From contig CAKSGG010000189.1 of assembly GCA_934454215.1 (NCBI GenBank), positions 1-5,538 on the forward strand: 5,538 nt of DNA, written 5' to 3'. The stretch is from an uncultured Clostridia bacterium (GTDB lineage: Bacteria > Bacillota > Clostridia > UBA1381). The notes beneath the pieces were generated by a model. It did no database searches. It worked only from the letters and a program-made list of their open reading frames with translations, and had not been told where the DNA came from. Shown in pieces: positions 1-5,538 of the stretch. Position 1 is the first letter of the stretch, and each line of letters begins with the position of its first letter. Made by a program: the position numbers and the translations under genes.

Positions 1-72
1 CGAACCCACGAGCCGCTTGCGCGACTACCTGATTTCGAGTCAGGGCCGTTATGACCACTTCGATACCTGTCC
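1..72 (-). tRNA. tRNA-Ser(CGA), 3' end cut by window edge
   Basis: Serine tRNA reading UCG codons, transcribed on the minus strand with its 5' end at 72. The acceptor 5' strand reads GGACAGG (72-66), followed by a short D arm with the GTGGT sequence. The anticodon arm is CCTGA / CTCGAAA / TCAGG, placing anticodon CGA at 37-35. A long variable arm follows, with a 6-bp stem AGTCGC/GCGGCT closed by a GCAA loop; this is the class II hallmark of tRNA-Ser. The GTGGG T-stem strand and GTTCG of the T loop reach the window edge, so the second T-stem strand, the acceptor 3' strand and any encoded CCA lie outside. Leu and Tyr are the other class II tRNAs, but the CGA anticodon fixes Ser. Confidence 0.95.
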
Positions 73-96
73 ATATCAAATCTGACAACATTATGT

Positions 97-125
97 ATTT
101 TACCATAAAATTTATGTATTGTCAA
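97..125 (-). promoter_or_regulatory. Sigma-A promoter of the tRNA-Ser gene
   Basis: On the minus strand there is a perfect -35 TTGACA (125-120), a 17-bp spacer and a -10 TAAAAT (102-97). The predicted start near position 90 leaves a leader of roughly 18 nt before the mature tRNA 5' end at 72, as expected for a tRNA transcript processed by RNase P. It lies downstream of the terminator at 160-197, so the tRNA is probably transcribed independently of the SLH gene. Confidence 0.8.
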
Positions 126-159
126 GATATTTATTGAAATTTATAAAATTTTATTTACA

Positions 160-197
160 AAATCCCAAAGCTTATATTTTTTATAGCTTTGGGATTT
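160..197 (-). terminator. Intrinsic terminator of the SGNH-SLH operon
   Basis: A 13-bp perfect inverted repeat (160-172 with 185-197; arms AAATCCCAAAGCT and AGCTTTGGGATTT) encloses a 12-nt AT loop that may pair further with one bulged base. Read on the minus strand, the hairpin begins 7 nt after the SLH gene stop codon and its 3' arm runs into TTTTGT followed by AT-rich sequence. The U-tract is better in this direction than on the plus strand (TTTCATAAAAT). The rest of 73-204 holds only the tRNA promoter and AT-rich spacer. Confidence 0.8.
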
Positions 198-204
198 CAT
201 AAAA

Positions 205-1302
205 TCACTTAAAATCATATAATCTTAACATTGTTAAAATTGATTCCTGTTTTGTGTAGTTGTCTTTGGGTTTGAATTCATTGTTATCATTGCCATACAT
301 TATTTTTGCCCCATAGACAGCAGACACACTTTCCATTGCCCAGTCGGAAATATTAACATCATCAGAATATTTATGATATTCCGATATTGAAGATTTGTTC
401 AGAAAATTAATCATGCGTTTAAGAATTACAGCCGCCTCCTCACGTGTAATTGCAGTTTGAGGTCTGAATATTCCGTTGCCGTCACCTTTAATTATTCCTA
501 TTTCGGAAAGTGCGTTTATTTCGTATGTGTATTGCGTATTTTCATAATCTGCATCAGTGTAATGGTTGTCTGTGTCTGAAACTAAGCCGTCCCATACGCT
601 TGCTATGCCGGTTCTTGAATCGCTCGCAGGGTTAAGGCATGTGGCTATTGTACGATAGGCAAGGGAACAAAATTCGTCTCTTTTTATAGGTTCACGCATT
701 TGTTCGGTCATATAAGGCGGAATAAGATTTTTTGCCGCCGTTGCTTGTAAATCATTTTTTGCCCATTCGTCAGTATCCGAAAAGTTCAAAACATTTTCTG
801 ACGGAAAATCTGATAAATCTTCTTTTGTTATTGCTCTTAATGAGACGTTTTTTTTAAAATCGGGATTGCTCCAATGGAAAAATACATTTACTATCGCATT
901 GCTTGAATTAGCTATAGCGGTTTTATACCATGCGTAATTTTTAAAGGTATCGCATTTTCCGAATTCACCAACCAACACGCTGCCCAAATACATAAATGCA
1001 GTTTTATCATCAGTATATATTTTAAGCCAGCCGTCTGACGGAAATGTGTTATCTTCTGTCGGCGGTGCGATAACATAGTCGTACCAAATACCTTCCTTGT
1101 TTCGCAGTTTGTCTATTTCTTCATCAGGCAATTCCAAGCATTCTGAATCCGAATAAAAATACGTTGCACGAACTATATCTTTGGGATTTATTCCAAGTTT
1201 ATCGGTAAACACGTCTTTGTAGCTGCTAACGGCGGATACCGATATTGATGTAAATATGCAGATAAATACAGTTAAGAAAAACAATATCCTGTTCTTTTTC
1301 AT
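205..1302 (-). CDS. Secreted SLH-repeat protein with unrecognised N-terminal domain
   Basis: Predicted exported protein of 365 aa. Residues 1-24 form a classical signal peptide: MKKNR, a hydrophobic stretch (ILFFLTVFICIF), then a cleavage site near SVSA/VS. No lipobox cysteine follows. Residues 26-170 are a Trp/Tyr-rich region that I do not recognise. The C-terminal half holds three S-layer homology repeats at about 174-222, 248-300 and 313-363. The middle one is most typical, with IGIIKGDGNGIFRP followed by ITREEA, close to the TRAE motif; the first (KRDEF) and third (TKQES) are degenerate. SLH repeats usually bind pyruvylated secondary cell-wall polysaccharide, so the protein is probably held on the cell surface. 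Start choice: ATG at 1302 with AAGGAG (1317-1312) 9 nt upstream. It is second in an operon behind the SGNH hydrolase gene. SLH and export calls are firm; the biological role is unknown. Confidence 0.88.
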   Translation of the reverse strand: MKKNRILFFLTVFICIFTSISVSAVSSYKDVFTDKLGINPKDIVRATYFYSDSECLELPDEEIDKLRNKEGIWYDYVIAPPTEDNTFPSDGWLKIYTDDKTAFMYLGSVLVGEFGKCDTFKNYAWYKTAIANSSNAIVNVFFHWSNPDFKKNVSLRAITKEDLSDFPSENVLNFSDTDEWAKNDLQATAAKNLIPPYMTEQMREPIKRDEFCSLAYRTIATCLNPASDSRTGIASVWDGLVSDTDNHYTDADYENTQYTYEINALSEIGIIKGDGNGIFRPQTAITREEAAVILKRMINFLNKSSISEYHKYSDDVNISDWAMESVSAVYGAKIMYGNDNNEFKPKDNYTKQESILTMLRLYDFK

Positions 1303-1311
1303 GATAAATTA

Positions 1312-1317
1312 CTCCTT
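1312..1317 (-). promoter_or_regulatory. RBS of the SLH gene overlapping the upstream stop
   Basis: AAGGAG on the minus strand (1317-1312) overlaps the first two bases of the reading direction's final TAA codon of the SGNH gene (1318-1316). It sits 9 nt ahead of the ATG at 1302. The overlap supports a shared transcript and possible translational coupling. Confidence 0.75.
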
Positions 1318-2374
1318 ACACAACTTTTCTTAACACTTTTTCAAAAGCCTCTGCCATGCAAAAGAACCCAAAGTCATTAGGGTGGCAGCTGTCAACTGTC
1401 ATCATATTTGGGTCGTATGAATTAAACATATCCTGTCCGTTTATAAAGTAAATATTATTATCTCCTTCATTTTTGGCACGTTCCAATGTTTCCTTTATTA
1501 TTTCAATACGCTCCTGCCAATCTGCTGCGCATTGATTTGGACGGGATGCCATAATTATAGGTATATCGGAATGTGTGTCTCTTATCTTTTTATACATTTT
1601 ATAGTGCGTGTTTTTTAAGTGTTCGCAGTTCGGGGCGTTGTGGTCATAGTCGTATACAAACACACTCATATCAAGCGTGGCTATGTATTCCGCTATACTG
1701 TCTTCGCCCTTGGCATTGCCTGAAAAACCGAGATTAATAAAATCACAATCCAGTCGGCGAGATAAAATGCTCTGATATGAATTACCTGGTCTTGATGCGC
1801 AGCCGCCTTGCGTTATTGAAGAACCGTAAAATACAATTGGAGTTTGATATTTATAGCTGTTTCCCTCTTTAATTTCAGCGGTTTCTTCAAAGCCTAACAG
1901 CAAATCGGATACTCCGTTATACAGCGGGAAATTGATTATTATATCACGCATTTTATTATCGGAAAATTCAATAATCGCATCATAGCCCTGTGCAGCTCCG
2001 TCATCAAAAGAGTCAAATGGAGGAATTGCTGTGCCGTGATAATTACCGTCGGCGTACAAGTCAAATCCGCTTACACCTGTGAGTGCCATATGCGGCATTG
2101 TTCCAATGCTTTTTGTAAAGCACTTTAATATGATATATTTTGAATTTGTTTTAAAGCGTACACGACCTCCGGCAGTGTGGCTGTTTAAATCTTTTACACC
2201 ATCGCTTGTTGCAGCGGCAACATCACGAGGTATACGTATATATTCATCATCATTTTCAGGCTTAAAAACACCGTAAATTTTGAACGGCTTTTCGCTTATG
2301 TTATAGAATTTCGCATCTTTTTTATCAATGCCCGATGTTTTAAAATTTTTATCAATATCCGAAATGTTTTTCAT
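1316..2374 (-). CDS. SGNH/GDSL-type hydrolase with GxDLY N-terminal domain
   Basis: Predicted esterase or acylhydrolase of 352 aa with no signal peptide or membrane segment, so probably cytoplasmic. Residues about 25-165 form an N-terminal beta-rich region carrying GFDLYADG (103-110), which matches the GxDLY accessory domain often found before GDSL_3-type lipases. The SGNH domain spans about 178-352. Block I is YGSSITQG (183-190), with Ser186 at the nucleophile position. Block II is GFSGN (216-220), supplying the oxyanion Gly and possibly Asn. DYDHN (242-246) takes the block III place where many relatives have GxND. Block V is DSCHP (328-332), giving the Asp328/His331 pair. All catalytic residues appear present. 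The natural substrate cannot be read from sequence; relatives include carbohydrate deacetylases. Start: ATG at 2374 with AAAGGAG (2393-2387) 12 nt upstream. It is the first gene of the operon, with its promoter at 2414-2442 and the SLH gene 13 nt downstream. Confidence 0.88.
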   Translation of the reverse strand: MKNISDIDKNFKTSGIDKKDAKFYNISEKPFKIYGVFKPENDDEYIRIPRDVAAATSDGVKDLNSHTAGGRVRFKTNSKYIILKCFTKSIGTMPHMALTGVSGFDLYADGNYHGTAIPPFDSFDDGAAQGYDAIIEFSDNKMRDIIINFPLYNGVSDLLLGFEETAEIKEGNSYKYQTPIVFYGSSITQGGCASRPGNSYQSILSRRLDCDFINLGFSGNAKGEDSIAEYIATLDMSVFVYDYDHNAPNCEHLKNTHYKMYKKIRDTHSDIPIIMASRPNQCAADWQERIEIIKETLERAKNEGDNNIYFINGQDMFNSYDPNMMTVDSCHPNDFGFFCMAEAFEKVLRKVV

Positions 2375-2413
2375 GGTTTATTGACACTCCTTTAAATAAT
2401 TGTTCTAATCTAA

Positions 2414-2442
2414 AGTATAGCATATTTTAATAGAAACGTCAA
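2414..2442 (-). promoter_or_regulatory. Sigma-A promoter of the SGNH-SLH operon
   Basis: Minus-strand -35 TTGACG (2442-2437), 17-bp spacer, -10 TATACT (2419-2414) preceded by TATGC, so partly like an extended -10. The predicted start is near 2407, giving a leader of about 33 nt that contains the AAAGGAG site. No attenuator or riboswitch fits in so short a leader. Confidence 0.78.
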
Positions 2443-2477
2443 TAAAAAATGGTTAAAAAAGTATATAAATTAAATCC

Positions 2478-2506
2478 TTGACAATAGAGGGTAACGGTAG
2501 TATAAT
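2478..2506 (+). promoter_or_regulatory. Perfect-consensus sigma-A promoter of the amidase operon
   Basis: TTGACA (2478-2483), 17-bp spacer, TATAAT (2501-2506): both hexamers and the spacing match consensus exactly. The predicted start near 2513 leaves about 30 nt to the ATG at 2543. Its -35 lies 35 bp from the -35 of the divergent promoter (2437-2442), with an A/T-rich tract between them. Consensus promoters are often strong or held down by a repressor; no clear dyad operator is seen. Confidence 0.85.
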
Positions 2507-2531
2507 AGTATTGCTTATCATGGATTTAATG

Positions 2532-2536
2532 AAAGG
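2532..2536 (+). promoter_or_regulatory. RBS that decides the amidase start
   Basis: AAAGG ends directly against a TTG at 2537, 6 nt before an ATG at 2543 and 12 nt before a second in-frame ATG at 2549. Spacing makes 2543 the best start. The TTG has no spacer at all and is unlikely; 2549 is possible and would remove two residues. Confidence 0.6.
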
Positions 2537-2542
2537 TTGTGT

Positions 2543-3898
2543 ATGCTTATGACAAAGAAAACAAGAAATATATTTATAGGATTGGTAGCATTTCTTATAT
2601 TGGTAATTATTGTATCTGCATTGGCAAAAAAAGCGGATATTGCGGTTGGAGGAAACTCGTCCGGCAGGATAAAAGCCTCATCAGTGACCGTGCATATCGA
2701 CGGAACTCCTATTCGTGCATATGATTTGAAAAATATGGTATATATTGCAGCTGAAGATTTGCAGTATTTTAATTTTGGAATTCAAAAGGACGACAAAAAA
2801 ATAAAAATAGTTTCGCCTAAAAATAAAACGGAAAATAATTTACAGTATAAAGATTTCGCATATATAGAGGATAATACTGATGCGATGTATCCCAAGTACA
2901 GAATCTATTTGAATGAGGCTGAAATTCAGGGATTTTCGGCCGGGGAGTATATTATAATTCCGGTGAGCGCATTGGAGAATGTGGCTTCATGCAAAAAATC
3001 AGAGGCAGATAATACACTTGAAATAACTTTGTATTCATCACAGTATGAACCTACGGAAACTCCGAAAAAAGATGATGTAAGCATTACTCCTCCGACAACC
3101 GACCCGAATGCTGCGGCAGTGGCAATACAGCCGCAAAATAATAAAGGGAATAAAGTAATTGTTATTGACCCGGGACACGGAAAATCATCGGGAGAGATGA
3201 GCTCAGAGGAGAAAAAAAGCAGCGGCTGGATATATAACGAAAGCAGAGGACAATGGGGAGAATGGAGACATTGGAAAAGCGGAACTGTCTGGGAGGACTG
3301 CAACGGCAGCGGGTGCAGCGGAAGAGTCACATCAAACGGTTCATGCTGGTATTCGATAGGCAACGGAGACAGAGATAAGGAACCTGATATAAATTTAAAA
3401 AATTCATTGGCGGCAAAGAAGTATCTTGAAGAAATGGGGTACACTGTAAGAATGACAAGAACGTCAAACGACGAAAATCCGTCAATAACAGAGCGTATAA
3501 AAAATTGTTACCCAAATAAAGATACATCAGCTTCACCCGACGCATTGGCATATGTGTGCGTTCATTCAAATGCGGGCGGCGGAAGAGGAAGCTCATATAT
3601 AGAGCTTGAGGGACTTTATGACCAGGCAGGAATACCGTCAAACTATGTTGAAGCAGGAAACGCATTGGGTAAAAAAATAAATGACAGAATTGTTGCACAA
3701 ACAAGCTTGGGAGCATTCAGCAACGGGTGTTATGAAGGAAGCCCAGAATTAATACTGTTTTGCAAATCGCCCGTTATATGCGGATATATGGAAATCGGAT
3801 TTTTTGACAATGAAAATGATTTGAATATTTTATATTCCGAATCTGACGCAATAGGAAAGGCAATAGCCGAGGGAATAAACGATTATTTTGGAGGTTAA
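2543..3898 (+). CDS. Membrane-anchored N-acetylmuramoyl-L-alanine amidase (Amidase_3)
   Basis: Predicted zinc amidase of 451 aa, cleaving the bond between MurNAc and the L-Ala of the stem peptide. A lysine/arginine-bearing N-terminus precedes one hydrophobic segment (about 9-28) that acts as signal anchor or uncleaved export signal. Residues about 46-165 resemble the copper-amine-oxidase-N domain (VTVHIDGTPI, VYIAAEDL, then YIIIPVSALENV), a common extracellular module of clostridial wall proteins that does not imply oxidase activity. A Thr/Pro/Asp linker (about 167-203) leads to the catalytic domain. Its expected residues are present: His212 in DPGHG, Glu280 in KEPDINL, His341 in VCVHSNAGG, and catalytic Glu417 in YMEIGFFDN. 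Between His212 and Glu280 lie 67 residues, far more than the usual dozen or so. This stretch contains Trp229, Trp238, Trp241, Trp244, Trp250, Trp269 and Cys253, Cys258, Cys268. First gene of the plus-strand operon. Confidence 0.9.
   Translation: MLMTKKTRNIFIGLVAFLILVIIVSALAKKADIAVGGNSSGRIKASSVTVHIDGTPIRAYDLKNMVYIAAEDLQYFNFGIQKDDKKIKIVSPKNKTENNLQYKDFAYIEDNTDAMYPKYRIYLNEAEIQGFSAGEYIIIPVSALENVASCKKSEADNTLEITLYSSQYEPTETPKKDDVSITPPTTDPNAAAVAIQPQNNKGNKVIVIDPGHGKSSGEMSSEEKKSSGWIYNESRGQWGEWRHWKSGTVWEDCNGSGCSGRVTSNGSCWYSIGNGDRDKEPDINLKNSLAAKKYLEEMGYTVRMTRTSNDENPSITERIKNCYPNKDTSASPDALAYVCVHSNAGGGRGSSYIELEGLYDQAGIPSNYVEAGNALGKKINDRIVAQTSLGAFSNGCYEGSPELILFCKSPVICGYMEIGFFDNENDLNILYSESDAIGKAIAEGINDYFGG
3890..3894 (+). 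promoter_or_regulatory. RBS of the MATE gene inside the amidase 3' end
   Basis: GGAGG lies within the last codons of the amidase gene, 5 nt before the ATG at 3900. It makes that ATG the start rather than the in-frame TTG at 3888, which lies upstream of the site. It also suggests coupled translation of the two genes. Confidence 0.8.
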
Positions 3899-3899
3899 T

Positions 3900-5258
3900 A
3901 TGAAAACGAGAACATATGAGATGGATATGACGAGCGGCTCGCTTCTGAATAAAATTATAATATTTTCACTTCCGCTTATACTGTCCAATGTATTGCAATT
4001 ACTTTTTAATGCGGCTGATATGATTGTTGTGGGGCGGTTTGTAGGGCATCAGGCTTTGGCTGCCGTAGGCGCAACGTCTGCGTTAATTAATCTTTTGCTT
4101 AATCTTTTTATAGGCTTTTCGGTGGGTGTAAATGTAACGGTAGCGAGATTTTACGGCTCAAATGATTCAAGGGGTGTCAGTGATTCGGTACATACATCGG
4201 TTGCGTTAGCTTTGGTCAGCGGAGTGGCACTGATGATTATAGGCATTTTTACATCAAAGCCGCTGTTGATTATAACAGGTGCGCCCGATGAGGTTTTGGA
4301 GCAGGCGGCATTATATATGAAGATATATTTTGCCGGAATGCCCGTAACGATGCTTTACAATTTCGGTGCGGCAATTCTGAGGTCGGTCGGAGATACAAAA
4401 CGTCCGTTATATTATCTGGTTGCGGCGGGTGTTACGAACGTAATATTGAATGTGATTTTTGTAACACAGGTTCATATGGGTGTTGAGGGTGTTGCATTGG
4501 CAACGGTAATTTCACAGATATTATCGGCGGCTTTGCTTTTGAAGGTTCTGATAAAGACTGAGGCTAACTATAAGCTGAGCTTAAAAAAATTAAAGCTGCA
4601 AAAAATTATGCTTAAAAAAATATTGAAAATAGGAATACCTTCAGGAATACAAGGCGTTACATTTTCGCTGTCAAATGTGCTTATTCAATCATCAATAAAC
4701 ATATTCGGGTCGGTTGCCATTGCGGGAAATACGGCAGGGGCAAGCATAGAAGGCTTTATATATGTTGCTATGAATTCCGTTTCACAGGCGGCACTGTCGT
4801 TTGTAAGTCAAAATTTCGGAGCGCATGACTTTGACAGAATAAAAAGAACCGTCAGACAATGTGCGGCAATTGTAACTGTACTGGGAATTGTAACGGGATT
4901 TTCGGCAAGAATATTCGGGTATCAGTTACTTGGAATTTATTCGGGAGATGCGGAAGTAATTCAATACGGAATAGACAGGATGACGATAATAGCTCTTCCG
5001 TATTTTATATGCGGCCTAATGGATGTGTTTACAGGCTCGCTGAGGGGACTGGGATATTCGTTTGTTCCTATGCTTATATCAATATTGGGTGCGTGCGGCT
5101 TTAGAATATTGTGGATTTTTACGATATTTAATTGGCATAAAACATTAACGACATTGTATATTTCATATCCTCTTTCATGGCTTATAACGATGCTGTGTGA
5201 AATGATATGCTTTGAAATCATGCTGAAAAAAGAGAAAAAGAAAGTGCTTGAAGTATAG
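3900..5258 (+). CDS. MATE family efflux transporter
   Basis: Integral membrane protein of 452 aa, the usual length for the multidrug and toxic compound extrusion family, which exports substrates against Na+ or H+ influx. Two homologous halves are visible: about 18-215 and 240-440, each with six hydrophobic segments, joined by a Lys-rich cytoplasmic loop (220-240, with many K residues). Typical motifs are SLPLILSNVLQ (23-33), DMIVVGRFVG (40-49), LRSVGDTKRPL (160-170), and the second-half counterpart SLRGLGYS (380-387) followed by FVPM. The C-terminus is short and basic (KKEKKK, 443-448). It resembles the NorM/DinF/MepA-like MATE proteins common in Clostridia. The substrate cannot be inferred. 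It starts one base after the amidase stop, so co-transcription is nearly certain. tmcAL follows after 16 nt. Confidence 0.93.
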   Translation: MKTRTYEMDMTSGSLLNKIIIFSLPLILSNVLQLLFNAADMIVVGRFVGHQALAAVGATSALINLLLNLFIGFSVGVNVTVARFYGSNDSRGVSDSVHTSVALALVSGVALMIIGIFTSKPLLIITGAPDEVLEQAALYMKIYFAGMPVTMLYNFGAAILRSVGDTKRPLYYLVAAGVTNVILNVIFVTQVHMGVEGVALATVISQILSAALLLKVLIKTEANYKLSLKKLKLQKIMLKKILKIGIPSGIQGVTFSLSNVLIQSSINIFGSVAIAGNTAGASIEGFIYVAMNSVSQAALSFVSQNFGAHDFDRIKRTVRQCAAIVTVLGIVTGFSARIFGYQLLGIYSGDAEVIQYGIDRMTIIALPYFICGLMDVFTGSLRGLGYSFVPMLISILGACGFRILWIFTIFNWHKTLTTLYISYPLSWLITMLCEMICFEIMLKKEKKKVLEV

Positions 5259-5274
5259 TTTCGGAGGATAATAT

Positions 5275-5538
5275 ATGAAAATTTCAGCGGTTATTGCCGA
5301 ATATAATCCATTTCATTACGGGCATAAATATCAGTTGGATAATATGAAACAGACTTCTGACGCAGTTGCCGTTATTATGAGCGGACCTTTTGTGCAAAGG
5401 GGAGAGACTGCAATTACCGATAAGTGGACGCGTGCCGAGGCGGCTTTGATGAACGGTGCCGACGCAGTGTTTGAACTGCCTGTAATATATGCGCTTAATA
5501 CTGCTCAAAGCTTTGCATTCGGAGCTGTTGATATTTTA
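5275..5538 (+). CDS. tmcAL: tRNA(Met) cytidine acetate ligase, N-terminal part
   Basis: First 88 codons of a gene that runs off the window; full-length relatives have about 400 residues. TmcAL (YlbM in Bacillus subtilis) activates acetate with ATP and forms N4-acetylcytidine at the wobble C34 of elongator tRNA-Met in the cytoplasm. The visible part is the N-terminal nucleotidyltransferase-like core: AEYNPFHYGH (8-17) with the HxxGH nucleotide-binding motif His14/Gly16/His17, then MSGPFVQRGE (35-44), the KWTRAEAAL region (50-58) and ADAVFELP (62-69), all characteristic of this family. GGAGG (5263-5267) lies 7 nt before the ATG. The gene begins 16 nt after the MATE stop with no terminator between, so it is probably read from the amidase promoter, though an internal promoter cannot be excluded. 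Confidence 0.92.
   Translation, partial: MKISAVIAEYNPFHYGHKYQLDNMKQTSDAVAVIMSGPFVQRGETAITDKWTRAEAALMNGADAVFELPVIYALNTAQSFAFGAVDIL

Noticed and set aside
1..204. tRNA-Ser gene as an integration site for a mobile element
   Set aside because: The tRNA 3' end, where attachment sites usually lie, is outside the window, and no integrase or repeated tRNA fragment is present.
2079..2276. Plus-strand open frame opposite the SGNH gene
   Set aside because: Antisense to the GxDLY domain, short, and without recognisable motifs.
2484..2500. The GAGGGTAACGG element in the amidase promoter spacer as a MerR-type operator
   Set aside because: The spacer is 17 bp rather than the 19-20 bp used by MerR-type promoters, and it contains no dyad symmetry.
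2926..3444. Minus-strand open frame of 172 codons opposite the amidase gene
   Set aside because: It lies wholly antisense to a gene with clear catalytic motifs. Its Ser/Pro/Leu-rich translation resembles no family, and I see no supporting RBS or promoter.
3327..3716. Minus-strand open frame of 129 codons opposite the amidase gene
   Set aside because: Antisense shadow of the conserved Amidase_3 domain; no family resemblance.
4859..5221. Small open frames on both strands within the MATE gene
   Set aside because: They overlap the conserved second half of the MATE transporter and look like frame shadows.
5284..5508. Minus-strand open frame opposite tmcAL
   Set aside because: Antisense to strongly conserved TmcAL motifs and cut near the window edge.

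Overview
The window is an ordinary-looking stretch of a low-GC Gram-positive chromosome, most likely a member of the Clostridia. The basis is AT-rich intergenic DNA, strong GGAGG-type ribosome binding sites, near-consensus sigma-A promoters, S-layer homology (SLH) repeats, a muramoyl amidase fused to a copper-amine-oxidase-N-type domain, and a tmcAL gene. I cannot name a species.

Layout. Positions 1-72 hold the 5' portion of a minus-strand tRNA-Ser(CGA), cut by the window edge before the T-arm is complete, with its own promoter at 97-125. A terminator hairpin at 160-197 ends a two-gene minus-strand operon. That operon runs from a divergent intergenic region near 2400 leftwards: a GxDLY/SGNH-type hydrolase (2374-1316), then a secreted protein with three C-terminal SLH repeats (1302-205). 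The 168-bp region 2375-2542 carries two back-to-back promoters, one for each side. Rightwards from it runs a tightly packed plus-strand operon: a membrane-anchored N-acetylmuramoyl-L-alanine amidase (2543-3898), a MATE-family transporter starting one base after the amidase stop (3900-5258), and the first 88 codons of tmcAL (5275 to the window end).

How the parts fit. Two of the genes act at or outside the cell envelope (SLH protein, amidase), the MATE protein sits in the membrane, and the SGNH hydrolase looks cytoplasmic. The shared divergent control region makes coordinated expression of the two operons possible, but no operator is obvious. TmcAL (tRNA-Met ac4C34 synthesis) has no evident link to the envelope genes and may simply be carried on the same transcript.

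I see no mobile element, CRISPR array, phage gene, toxin-antitoxin pair or defence gene. The least explained parts are a Trp/Gly/Cys-rich insertion of about 50 residues inside the amidase catalytic domain and the unrecognised N-terminal region of the SLH protein. No clearly new system is visible. All family assignments are from reading motifs, not from searches.
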